DNA of 21,302 nt from Pseudonocardia autotrophica (GCF_000717175.1 NZ_JNYD01000057.1:1-21302), one strand, 5' to 3'; shown: positions 8,842-16,923, counted from the stretch's first letter. The notes: a model not told the origin generated them from the letters alone. Numbers and translations: made by a program.

Positions 8842-9961
8842 GGACGGCTCCCGCGATGGGGGTGTACGGGAAGCGGAGCCCGAACGCGCCCGGGCCGGCG
8901 ACCGCGAGTCCCTCCGGGGTCCGCCACACCGCGGGCCCCGGGTACGCGATGACGCCGACCCGCTGGCCGTAACGCAGCCGCTCGGTCACGATCGCCTCGC
9001 CGGTGCGGGCGTCGAGCACCGTGATGACGTCCGGCACGCAGGCCCGGACCTCGCCGTCCTCGAGCGCGGCGAGGTTCTCGTTCTGGATCTCCAGCCGGAG
9101 CAGCCGGCCCTCGCCCCTGGCGTCCTCGACGATTGCCGAGCCCCGGACGAATCCGCCCGAGGTCTCCCGGTCGACGTCGATGATCTTGCCGCGGATCAGC
9201 TCGACCGCATCCAGCTCGTCGACGACGGTGTCGATCGGGTCGTCACCGTTGCGGGCCAGCGCGGCGCCGAGCCCGAGGGCCCGCGACACCGAACCCGGGA
9301 CCGTCGCGCGGCGGGCGGTCGCCACGTCCATCAGGTACAGCGCGGCGACGGCGGCGCCGCCGAAGGCCGCGGTCGACGTGCGCAGGAGCCGCTCCGTCCA
9401 CTCCACGCCCCCGGTCCGGATGACCAGCGTGTTCAGCCGCTCGTCCGTCATCACGCACGGGCTCGACGGGACCCCGGCGAGGTTCATGGTCATCTGCGGC
9501 ATGGTCGGGAAGGCGCGGCCCATGCCGTCGGCGTCGACGTAGGGCAGGCCGAGCCGGGCCGCCCAGTTCAGCGGGATGAGCCCGTTCGACCCACCGATCT
9601 CGAAGGGCATGATCGCCACGACGGGCCGGCCGGTCAGGGTCTCCGTCTCCGCCACGAGACGGGCGCCCTCGCCGCCGTTCTGGAGCTTCTCGATCGCGAT
9701 GGTCGGTGCGCCGACCAGACCGCAGGGCATCACCAGCCCGTCCGCCGGGAGGTCGTCGAAACCGACCAGCGATACCGGGCCGTGCTGCTGCAGCGCCTCG
9801 CGCGCCATGAGCACGCCGACCTGGGGGTCGCCGCCCCCGCCCGCGCCCATGACGGCGCAGCCGCGCGCGAGTGTCGCGAGGTCGTCGACGGCTATCGATC
9901 GCCTCTCGGCTCGCGGGTCGGGGGCTGCGCTGCTGCGGCCCCGTGCCTGGCGCTCGGTCAT
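8831..9961 (-). CDS. DUF917 family protein, copy 2 (possible thiohydantoin-desulfurase-like enzyme)
   Basis: This 376-residue protein is the first gene of the operon and a paralogue of the 93-1169 product. The glycine-rich GAGGGGDP is at residues 39-46, followed by MPFEIGGSNG, DADGMGRAFP and the C-terminal DVITVLDARTGEAIVTE. The ATG at 9961 is preceded by GGAG about 6 bases upstream; an in-frame ATG farther upstream would run through the divergent promoter region, so it is rejected. About 24 N-terminal residues (Arg/Ala-rich) precede the family domain, and copy 1 lacks this extension. The gene overlaps the next HyuA-type gene by 11 nt. Its reaction is unknown; a metal-dependent hydrolase or desulfurase acting on a hydantoin-like ring is possible from the family name I recall. 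Confidence 0.9.
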   Translation of the reverse strand: MTERQARGRSSAAPDPRAERRSIAVDDLATLARGCAVMGAGGGGDPQVGVLMAREALQQHGPVSLVGFDDLPADGLVMPCGLVGAPTIAIEKLQNGGEGARLVAETETLTGRPVVAIMPFEIGGSNGLIPLNWAARLGLPYVDADGMGRAFPTMPQMTMNLAGVPSSPCVMTDERLNTLVIRTGGVEWTERLLRTSTAAFGGAAVAALYLMDVATARRATVPGSVSRALGLGAALARNGDDPIDTVVDELDAVELIRGKIIDVDRETSGGFVRGSAIVEDARGEGRLLRLEIQNENLAALEDGEVRACVPDVITVLDARTGEAIVTERLRYGQRVGVIAYPGPAVWRTPEGLAVAGPGAFGLRFPYTPIAGAVRAC

Positions 9962-10043
9962 GGGTCGCTCCGCTCTTCGGCTGCCAGTATGTGTCGGTCG
10001 CCGCAGGCAGTCTCTGGCGATCCGCCACCAGAAGTTCGTCTTC

Positions 10044-10060
10044 TTGTGCAGCATGCACAA
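10044..10060. promoter_or_regulatory. Candidate operator: perfect 7-3-7 inverted repeat
   Basis: TTGTGCA-GCA-TGCACAA is a perfect 7-bp inverted repeat with a 3-nt spacer. It lies in the 119-bp gap between the divergent operon start (9961) and the regulator start (10081), 21 bp ahead of the latter. Its place and symmetry fit a dimeric regulator, most simply the adjacent PucR-family protein, controlling one or both directions. No clear -10/-35 pair was identified. Confidence 0.5.
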
Positions 10061-10080
10061 CCCGGTGGATACTCACCCGC

Positions 10081-11586
10081 GTGGGTTCCCTTCGGGCGTT
10101 GCTGGACGCGCCGGATCTGCGCTCACTCCTGCAGCCGATCGCAGGTCCGGACGCCGATCCCCCGGTGCGGCGGATCGCGCTCGTCGAGGACCTCGGCCGC
10201 CTCGGCGACCTCGACGAGGCCACACTCGCGGTCCTGACTCACGCCGCGTCGCAGGACGCCGTCAGTTACCGGCTCGACGTCGCGCTGCGCACGGCGGGCT
10301 CCCGCAAACTCAGCGCGGTCGTGCTGACCGACGGGCGCGAGGACATCGCCCCGACGGCCGCGGCGCTCGCCCGGCGAGTCACCGTGGCCGTCCTGCGGGC
10401 CCGGAGCGACTGCGACCTCGCGGCGCTGCTGTTGGCCCTGCACCGCGAGCTCGCCGGCGGCCCCGACGTGGCGCTCGTCCGCATCCGGGCGGCGCTACGC
10501 GCATTCGAGAGCAGCTCGGCAGGCAGTGCCTCGGCCGCAACCACCCCCGAGGAACTGCTGCGCGCCGCGACCGGAGCGCTCGGCGCACCCGTCGAGCTGC
10601 GCCCGCCCCAGCCGGGCGACCTCTCCGCGCCGGTGGTCGTCGCCGACGAGATCGAGGCGACCGTGAGCACCCCACGCGGCGAGGGCCACGCCGCGGCCGC
10701 GGCCGACGTCGTCGTGCACCTGGCGGCGGCCGCGATCGGCCGGGCCCGGGCGGCCGCCCGGCAGGCCGAGGACGCGCCCATCCGCTCACGCGGCGAGCTG
10801 ATCTCGGACTTCCTGCTCGCGCGACCCGACCAAGGCGACCGGTTGCTGGAGCGCATGCGCGGCGCCGGCCTGGCCATCGACGGCTGGCACACCGCGATCC
10901 TCGTCGACGTCGAGAATCTCGGCGCCCTCGCTGCGGACGACGAACTGGTGTCGCTGCGCATCACCGACCGCGTCGCGACGCTCGGGCTGGAGGCCGTCAG
11001 GGCCGCCGGCGGGGTGTGGCACCGGGCCCGGATCGGGTCGGGGCTCCTGCTGACCCGCATGGAACGCCACGACCGGGGTGGCCGCGGTCGCGACGTCGCA
11101 CACGCCGCAGACCAGATCCTGCGGCGCATCGTCTCGCGGATCCCGCAGATCAGCCTGTTCTGTGGGGTGGGCAGCCCGCACGTCGGCGCGACCGGCCTGC
11201 GGACGACGGTGGCCGAGGCGCGGGCCGCGCTGGCCGCCGGGCACGCAGGCCGGCGGGTCAATGTGCCCACGAGCTTCGACGAGGTGGGCCTGCACCGCAC
11301 GCTGATCGAGTGGTTCGCCTCCGACACCGCGCGCGAGGCCGTCGACGAGCTGCTGCGCCCGCTCGACGAGCTGGGGCCGCAGAAGAGCCGCGACGCCCTG
11401 CAGACCCTGCGGGTCTATCTGGACAATCAGGGCTCGACCACGCGGGCGGCCGCGGAGCTGCATCTGCACCGCAACGCGATCGCCTACCGGGTGCGACGGA
11501 TCTTCGAGGTGCTCGGCGTCGACCCGCAGGACCCGGACACCATGCTCATGCTCCAGCTCGCGTGCCGGGCGCGCGCCCTCGGCTGA
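10081..11586 (+). CDS. PucR family transcriptional regulator
   Basis: This 501-residue protein is a PucR/CdaR-type regulator. An N-terminal sensory region (about residues 1-150) precedes a central GGDEF-like domain (around 260-400, including LFCGVGSPHVGATGL and TTVAEARAAL). The C-terminal helix-turn-helix is characteristic: LQTLRVYLDNQGSTTRAA, LHLHRNAIAYRVRRIFEV and DPDTMLMLQLACRA. Family members often control purine, allantoin or other nitrogen-compound catabolism, which suits the divergent Mo-hydroxylase/hydantoinase operon. The start is uncertain: the frame is open from 9871, but GTG at 10081 is chosen because it begins at the family's usual N-terminal stretch and leaves a promoter space; no strong ribosome-binding site is seen. 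The operator-like repeat at 10044-10060 may be autoregulatory. Confidence 0.9.
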   Translation: MGSLRALLDAPDLRSLLQPIAGPDADPPVRRIALVEDLGRLGDLDEATLAVLTHAASQDAVSYRLDVALRTAGSRKLSAVVLTDGREDIAPTAAALARRVTVAVLRARSDCDLAALLLALHRELAGGPDVALVRIRAALRAFESSSAGSASAATTPEELLRAATGALGAPVELRPPQPGDLSAPVVVADEIEATVSTPRGEGHAAAAADVVVHLAAAAIGRARAAARQAEDAPIRSRGELISDFLLARPDQGDRLLERMRGAGLAIDGWHTAILVDVENLGALAADDELVSLRITDRVATLGLEAVRAAGGVWHRARIGSGLLLTRMERHDRGGRGRDVAHAADQILRRIVSRIPQISLFCGVGSPHVGATGLRTTVAEARAALAAGHAGRRVNVPTSFDEVGLHRTLIEWFASDTAREAVDELLRPLDELGPQKSRDALQTLRVYLDNQGSTTRAAAELHLHRNAIAYRVRRIFEVLGVDPQDPDTMLMLQLACRARALG

Positions 11587-11650
11587 GCGGCCGGGTTCAC
11601 CTCGGTCAGGGCGGCGGAGGCCGGTCGGGGGGAATCCTCACCCCGGCCGC
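11587..11650. terminator. Possible bidirectional terminator between convergent genes
   Basis: Immediately after the regulator stop, GCGGCCGGG (11587-11595) can pair with CCCGGCCGC (11642-11650). The 46-nt spacer is long and there is no U-tract. The location between the regulator and the convergent phosphotriesterase-like gene favours a terminator, but the long loop makes this weak. Confidence 0.3.
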
Positions 11651-11690
11651 GTTCGCGATCATGGGATGGCCGGTCGCTTCACGGAATCGA

Positions 11691-12755
11691 TCACCTGGTG
11701 CACGAGGCCGCAAAGAGGCGTCGAGGATTCGCGGTCATCAGTTCTGCCGCCACGTCGGGCGTCACTCCATGACGCTCCAGGCGAGGCAGGAAGAGCTTCG
11801 GGACGTAGCCGAATCCGTTCCCGCCATTGCAGGTCCACATGCTCTTGGTGGCCACATCGTGGCTCAACAGTATCCGTGCGGAGTACCCGTCCCGAATGAG
11901 GCCGGCGACCGCGTCTGCGGTCTGGTCAGGGGCGGGGGACTGGCCTTCCCCAGGGTAATAGAACGGCATCCCGATCATGTCGAACTCGAGCCAGACGCCA
12001 TGATCGGCAACGGCGCGCTGGTATCCGACGTCATGGCCGGACGGATCCATGTGACACAGGACGACCGCCGCAGGGGTCACTCCCTCCTCGCCCAGCACGA
12101 TGTCGAGTACCTCGAAGGCCCGACGTTGCCAGCCCGGCAGGTGGATCATGAGCGGAACTCCGAGCTGGCGTTGGGCACGAGATGCAGCCCGCAGCCGGAG
12201 CTTCTCCGCGTCAGTGAAGTCAGGCGAGACCCCGATCTCCCCGATGACTCCGGGCGCAAGTCTCGTGTCCCCGACTCCGTCGGTGAACTCGGCCAGGAGC
12301 TCCTCGGTGAGCTGGTCGGCGCTGGCGGAGGCGGTTCTGCTGTCGTGAAATCCGTGGACATACCAGCCGGAGCCCATCACGACGTTGATTCCCGACCTGT
12401 CGGAGATCTCTCTGAGCGCTAGAGGGTCCCGCCCGAAGTCTCCGTTTGTGCAATCGACGACTGTCCGTCCGCCTGCCTCACTGAAGTTCCCGAGTTCGGC
12501 GGCCGTGGCGACCGGGTCGTCCTGGCGCCCGTTGTCAAAGCAGCAAAAAGGACGGTCGGCAAGTAGCCAGTTCAGCGACGGACCCACGGGGGTGGCGTAC
12601 AGCTTGCGTTCGGCGGCGCCCTCGGGCGGCGTGAACCGCTTCGTGAAGTCGCTGATGAGGTGCTCGTGGGTCAAGGTCATACCAAGCTCGTCAACCGGTA
12701 CGGGGCCTCGAACCGTGTTCACCTGCACAACCCGGTCAGCTGCCGCTGAAGCCAT
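11691..12755 (-). CDS. Phosphotriesterase-like metal-dependent hydrolase
   Basis: This 354-residue protein is an amidohydrolase-superfamily TIM barrel of the phosphotriesterase/Php group. The metal ligands are visible: THEH (His30, His32), GEIG (Glu173) in the bridging position where true phosphotriesterases use a carboxylated Lys, MIHLPG (His205), CHMDPSG (His235) and LSHD (Asp300). All ligands are present, so it should be active. Characterised relatives are mostly lactonases or amide/ester hydrolases rather than organophosphate enzymes. ATG at 12755 is chosen because AGGAGA lies 6 bases upstream; a farther ATG would add an Arg/Pro-rich lead. It converges on the regulator and is not in the operon, though a lactone or cyclic amide product of that pathway could be its substrate; this is speculative. 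Confidence 0.9.
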   Translation of the reverse strand: MASAAADRVVQVNTVRGPVPVDELGMTLTHEHLISDFTKRFTPPEGAAERKLYATPVGPSLNWLLADRPFCCFDNGRQDDPVATAAELGNFSEAGGRTVVDCTNGDFGRDPLALREISDRSGINVVMGSGWYVHGFHDSRTASASADQLTEELLAEFTDGVGDTRLAPGVIGEIGVSPDFTDAEKLRLRAASRAQRQLGVPLMIHLPGWQRRAFEVLDIVLGEEGVTPAAVVLCHMDPSGHDVGYQRAVADHGVWLEFDMIGMPFYYPGEGQSPAPDQTADAVAGLIRDGYSARILLSHDVATKSMWTCNGGNGFGYVPKLFLPRLERHGVTPDVAAELMTANPRRLFAASCTR

Positions 12756-13145
12756 CTGGTTTCTCCTCTGTGTCGGGATCGGGCCGGCGCCGGCCCGGAC
12801 CGGATGCCGCGCCGCCGTCGATCCGGGAGGGCTCGTGTCGTAGGTGTCGCTCACTCACGCCTGGGTCGTGCGGTCGTTGTCCACTGTCGTCTCGCGGCGG
12901 CCTGCGTCCCCCTGCCCGTGCCGTCGACCTCGAGGTCTGCGCCTGTGAACACCTATAGACAGGGCTACGCGCGGTACCGCCGCAGCGCACCGCCGAGGAT
13001 CGCAAGCCCACAGCCGCGGGTGGCAGCGCCGCGCTGTGTGCTCGTCGGAGCGCCCACCGCCGGCGCTCGCTCGGTTCATGACCGAGCTATCGATCACGGC
13101 GTCTCCGAGGGTGATGGGACCTACGTGTTCGGCCATCTAACACGA

Positions 13146-13158
13146 TAGAAACGTTCTA
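13146..13158. promoter_or_regulatory. Candidate TetR-like operator half-sites (TAGAA-N3-TTCTA)
   Basis: TAGAA-ACG-TTCTA is a 5-bp inverted repeat with a 3-nt spacer. The first eight bases recur at 13241-13248 (TAGAAACG), about 95 bp away, in a locally A/T-richer stretch. This resembles operators of TetR-type regulators, but no such regulator gene is in the window and no target start is close by. Confidence 0.25.
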
Positions 13159-13472
13159 AGTCTTGCTGTGACGCAGCCGACGTCGCTATGGTCACTCGCA
13201 GCGCCTGACGGTTACGGGAGTAGATCTGCAATACGGATAATAGAAACGATTCACGCCGCACGCTCGTCGGGCGGCTTCGGAACGGAGCCACAGGAAGCGA
13301 CATGGCCTCGACCACTCGCTCTAGACCGCGGTCGGCGAGCACTCCGCTGCTCAAGCCTCGGAGCGCAGCGGAGATCGGCACGCGGACGGCGTCCGCCGTC
13401 CGGGTCGGACACGACACGTCATCCGGCGTGGGCCAGCACTCGCTGCCCGGGTCTGGGAGGACGACCACATGG

Positions 13473-13943
13473 CTACCTCCTCCGGGGAGCTTGCTCCCCT
13501 CGAAAGGCGTCAAGCGCTGGGCCTTCGTGGAAAGGGCTCTGCGGCTTCGGCTCACGTCTGCCCTTCCGAACAGGGCGATCGATGTCTCGCCGCCGTGGTT
13601 CGTCGTCGTAGACGAAACCGTCTCCGTGCCTCCCGAGCCGACCCTTGGTGATCCGGGACAGAGCACGAACCCTGACGCCCGCCACATGAAGGTCATCGAC
13701 GCGGGTGGTCGGGTGTCCGCGGTGATCGACGACGGGGACGAGACGTCCAACGAGCGTGCGGTTCAGCGTGAAGGGACAGCCGATCAGGTTGACGATCCGG
13801 AGCTCGTCGAGCAGCTCCTCGATCTGGTGGTTGAGAAGTAACTCCACGTCGGTCACCCGCACCTCGAGTCCTACTTCAGTGCGGGCGCGATAGCGGCGGC
13901 GCCGGTACCGGATCGTTCCTGAGCGCTTCGATGGTTGGGACAT
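13473..13943 (-). CDS. Doubtful hypothetical protein
   Basis: A 156-residue frame with an Arg-rich N-terminus (YRRRRYRAR) and a plausible hydrophobic middle (VELLLNHQIEELLDELRIV, then NLIGCPFTLNRTLVGRLVPVV). I do not recognise a family. The plus strand has an in-phase competing frame (13302-13841, 179 residues); GC at first and third positions is nearly the same in the two readings, so strand cannot be settled by composition. The C-terminal third looks like low-complexity Arg/Pro-rich translation, so it may be a decayed gene. No strong ribosome-binding site is at the ATG. Confidence 0.25.
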   Translation of the reverse strand: MSQPSKRSGTIRYRRRRYRARTEVGLEVRVTDVELLLNHQIEELLDELRIVNLIGCPFTLNRTLVGRLVPVVDHRGHPTTRVDDLHVAGVRVRALSRITKGRLGRHGDGFVYDDEPRRRDIDRPVRKGRREPKPQSPFHEGPALDAFRGEQAPRRR

Positions 13944-14238
13944 GCGTGAGCTGCCTCAGCCTCCGATCCGTGAACCCTTCGCTTCCCTGACCACGTGGTG
14001 AACGGAAGCTGATTCCTTCAGCGAGGCCGGCCCGCTCGGATCGAGAGACCGCCTCCCATTGCCCCGACGACGGCAGAGGTGGGCCGCTGACCACCAGTTG
14101 AGTGGCTTACCCCCATCCGCTTCATGGTCACCGGAGGCGGCGCGGGCGGGGTGGGTCAGCGAGCACAGTCCTCGGCTTGGTCCGGGTTCGCCTCTGACCA
14201 GGCCCCCTACCTGTAGGCATACGATCAGGAGAGTAGAC

Positions 14239-15678
14239 ATGGGCGAATCGTCCCTGTGGCGCAACATCATCGTGAACGTCGACAGTTACAAGAACGCGCA
14301 CTACGGGATGTACCCGGACGGCACCGAGTACGTCTCCAGCTATGTCGAATCACGTGGCGGCCGCTTCCCCGCGACACTGTTCGTCGGGCTCCAGGCCTTC
14401 CTGCGCGAGTACCTGACCCGGCGGATCACCCTCGACGACATCCACGAGGCCGAGGCCGTGCACCGGCCGATGGGCATCCCGTTCAACCGACAGAACTGGA
14501 TCGACCTGGTCAACGACCACGACGGCCACCTCCCGATCGAGATCGAGGCGGTCCCGGAGGGCACCGTCGTCCCGACCGGCAACGTCCTCGTGCAGCTGGT
14601 CAACACCGATCCGCGTTATCCATGGGTCACCAGCTTCGTCGAGACCGCCCTGCTCCGGGCCGTCTGGTACCCGACCACGGTCGGCACCCTGAGCTGGACG
14701 GCCAAGCAGCTGATGAAGGGGTTCCTGGAGCGCACCTCCGATCACCCCGAGGCGATCCGCATGTACCTGCACGACTACGGCAATCGCGGCGTCAGCTCGC
14801 TGGAGTCGGCCGGTCTCGGCGGAATGGCACACCTGGTCAACTTCGACCAGACCGACACGGTTCCCGCGTACGTCGCCGCCCGGCAGTGGTACAACGCGGC
14901 GGCCCCGAACGGCAGCGCCGTCTTCCAGGAGCATTCCACGGTGGCGGCCGCCGGCAGGGATGCCGAGGCGGACACGTTCCGCAGGCTTCTGAAGTTCCCC
15001 GGGGTCGTCGTGGCCGGCCTTCTGGTCGACACGTTCGACCACGATCGGGCGGTCAACGAGATCCTCGGCAAGGAGATGCACGACGAAATCAGCCAGTTCC
15101 AGGGTCTCGTCGCGGTGCGGTGCGACTCTGGCGACCCGATCAAGGTGCCGGTCGACACTGTCGAGTCGCTGATGGACAGCTTCGGGCACGAGACCAACGG
15201 CAAGGGGTTCAAGGTCCTGCCTCCGAACATCCGGGTGATCCAGGGCGACGGGCTCACCCTCGACACCTACATCGCGATCTACACCGAACTGGAGGCGCGG
15301 GGCCTGGCTGCGGACAACGTGCTCTGCGGGATGGGTGGCGGCCTGCTGCAGCAGGTCAACCGGGACACGCTCAACTTCGGGTTCAAGGCCAGCGCTATGC
15401 GCATCAACGGCGAGTGGCGCGAGACCGTGAAGGCCCCGACCGGCAGCGCGATGAAGCGGTCGAAGGGGGGCCGGCTCGCCCTCCGCTACGCCGACGGCAC
15501 GTACTCCACCGTCCCCCGCGACTCCATCCCGGCGGAGGAGAACCAGCTCGTGCCGGTCTTCCGTGACGGCAAGATGCTGCGCCAGTGGGACTTCGCCGAG
15601 CTCATCGAGCGGAGCGAGCGGCCGACTCCGGAGAGCTACTACTCGGGCGTCGTACAGGGAGTCGCCGGCGTGCGCTGA
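14239..15678 (+). CDS. nadV: Nicotinamide phosphoribosyltransferase (NAMPT/NadV)
   Basis: This 479-residue protein makes nicotinamide mononucleotide from nicotinamide and phosphoribosyl pyrophosphate in NAD salvage. Diagnostic blocks are DSYKNAHYGMYP (residues 15-26), SRGG (38-41), HDYGNRGVSS with the substrate-binding Asp179, VNFDQTDTVPA, EHSTVAA with catalytic His232, VRCDSGDP, GMGGGLLQQ and KAPTGSAMKRSKGG. The length is normal. The ATG at 14239 follows AGGAGAG by 5 bases; the frame is open further upstream but without homology. A strong hairpin 12 nt after the stop marks the end of the transcript, so it is probably monocistronic. A small CCTAC-CT-GTAGG repeat at 14206-14217 just before the start could be a control site. 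The nucleoside hydrolase remnant downstream would also fit a nicotinamide or nucleoside salvage theme. Confidence 0.96.
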   Translation: MGESSLWRNIIVNVDSYKNAHYGMYPDGTEYVSSYVESRGGRFPATLFVGLQAFLREYLTRRITLDDIHEAEAVHRPMGIPFNRQNWIDLVNDHDGHLPIEIEAVPEGTVVPTGNVLVQLVNTDPRYPWVTSFVETALLRAVWYPTTVGTLSWTAKQLMKGFLERTSDHPEAIRMYLHDYGNRGVSSLESAGLGGMAHLVNFDQTDTVPAYVAARQWYNAAAPNGSAVFQEHSTVAAAGRDAEADTFRRLLKFPGVVVAGLLVDTFDHDRAVNEILGKEMHDEISQFQGLVAVRCDSGDPIKVPVDTVESLMDSFGHETNGKGFKVLPPNIRVIQGDGLTLDTYIAIYTELEARGLAADNVLCGMGGGLLQQVNRDTLNFGFKASAMRINGEWRETVKAPTGSAMKRSKGGRLALRYADGTYSTVPRDSIPAEENQLVPVFRDGKMLRQWDFAELIERSERPTPESYYSGVVQGVAGVR

Positions 15679-15689
15679 GGCCGGCCGCT

Positions 15690-15725
15690 GCGGGACCGAC
15701 CTGTGCTCCCCTGGGTCGGTCCCGC
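15690..15725 (+). terminator. Strong terminator hairpin after nadV
   Basis: GCGGGACCGACC (15690-15701) pairs perfectly with GGTCGGTCCCGC (15714-15725), a 12-bp stem with a 12-nt loop, starting 12 nt after the stop codon. There is no U-tract, which is common for actinobacterial terminators. Confidence 0.75.
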
Positions 15726-15973
15726 CTCACCCGACCCAGCCTGTCCCCGGCTGCGCCGCCGACCGCTCGATCACGCTCCCGAGCGCCAGGGCGTGCTCGG
15801 GATGGCCGGGCCGGTAGCGCTGGGAGCGAGCTCGGACTCCCGTTCGGAGATGCGCTCGACCTACGATCCCGTCGCTCGGGAGTGTGTGATCGGAGGACGA
15901 AAACCCGCGGATGACGTTTCGTGCTTGTGATGTTCTCGGGTAAGGAAGAGGCTACGATATTGGACCTTCTGCT

Positions 15974-16791
15974 ATGAGCGTGAAGACAGTTCGGCTGGCC
16001 GGAGCGGATGTTCCACCGATCGGCCAGGGCACCTGGCGTATGGGTGCGGACCGCCCGGCCGAGATCACCGCCTTGCGGGCCGGTATCGATCTCGGGATGA
16101 CCGTGATCGACACGGCCGAGCTCTACGCCGACGGGGCTGCAGAAGAGGTCGTCGGTCAGGCGGTGCGTGGCCGTCGCGACGAGGTCTTCCTGGTCAGCAA
16201 GGTGCTCCCCAGAATGCGACCACCGAGGGCACGGTCGCCGCATGCCATGGGAGTCTCAGGCGCCTGGGGACCGATCGGCTGGATCTGTACCTGCTGCACT
16301 GGCGCCGTGAGGTTCCCCTCGTGGACACGGTGGCCGGGTTCGAGAAGCTGCGCGAGGAGGGTTCGATCCGGGCCTGGGGGGTCAGCAACTTCGACCTGCA
16401 CGACCTGGAGGAGTTGCCGAAGGGCGCCGTCCCCGCCTGCAATCAGATCCTCTACAACCTCACCCGTCGCGGTCCGGAGGCGAATCTGTTCCCGTGGTGT
16501 GAGCGCATGGGCGCCGCGGTCATGGCCTACTCGCCCGTCGAGAAGGGCGCGTTGCTCGATCATCCTGACCTCCGCCGCGTGGCGACAGAGCGTGGAGCAA
16601 CCTCGGCGCAGGTCGCGCTGGCCTGGTCGGTCCGTAGAGGGGGCGTCGTCGCCGTTCCGAAGGCTGCCCGGCTCGCCCATGTCGAGGAGAACGCTGCAGC
16701 GCTGGACCTCGAGCTCACCGACGAGGAACTCGAGGTCTTGGATCGCGCCTTCCCGGCGCCGGGTGTCGTCCCGCTCGAGACACTGTCCTAA
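15974..16791 (+). pseudogene. Aldo/keto reductase, interrupted by a single-base frameshift
   Basis: The first frame reads [20 protein letters not shown] and continues through [11 protein letters not shown] (catalytic Asp and Tyr) and FLVSKVLP (catalytic Lys). It then loses homology after the C run at 16207-16210. Reading on in the next frame restores [29 protein letters not shown] (catalytic His), [25 protein letters not shown] and AYSPVEKG, ending at the TAA at 16789-16791. One missing C (four seen, five expected) explains the break. All four catalytic residues of the NADPH-dependent reductase survive across the two frames, and the rebuilt length (about 272) is normal, so this is a recent inactivation or a sequencing error. 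No good ribosome-binding site precedes the ATG; it may be leaderless, with a TACGAT -10-like box at 15953-15958. Confidence 0.88.
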
Positions 16792-16923
16792 TCCGGGAAG
16801 GTCTTCGTTTCCCTCGGGCCGACGGTTCGGCGGTTCCTCTTGTCGAGCGACGCCTGGCCCAACAACCCCTGTATCCATCCCGCGAGCATCCTCCCGTGTG
16901 GCCTTTTCGTGAAAAGAGAGCTC

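Larger units (their letters stand above)
12756..14238. other. Long region with no convincing gene
   Basis: About 1.48 kb between the phosphotriesterase-like gene and the nicotinamide phosphoribosyltransferase gene. Several frames are open, but none gives a protein I recognise and third-position GC is weaker than in the flanks. It contains the doubtful minus-strand ORF at 13473-13943 and the TAGAA-type repeats near 13146 and 13241. It may hold upstream control DNA for both flanking genes plus decayed remnants. Confidence 0.5.

Noticed and set aside
9576..12422. Very long plus-strand open frame through the regulator region
   Set aside because: Its translation is Arg/Pro/Gly-rich with no family match. 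The overlapping frame from 10081 encodes a clear PucR protein, so this is a high-GC shadow.
13302..13841. Plus-strand 179-residue ORF in the long gap
   Set aside because: Its first 60 residues are low-complexity and unlike a protein domain. The last part is the in-phase complement of the minus-strand ORF, and composition does not favour either, so it was not called as a second gene.
14256..15566. Second plus-strand frame inside the NAMPT gene
   Set aside because: Arg/Pro-rich out-of-frame translation of a gene whose correct frame carries every NAMPT motif.
15925..15958. TTGTGA ... TACGAT as a promoter for the aldo/keto reductase
   Set aside because: Spacing of 22 bases is too long for a standard promoter; the TACGAT box alone is mentioned only as a weak possibility.
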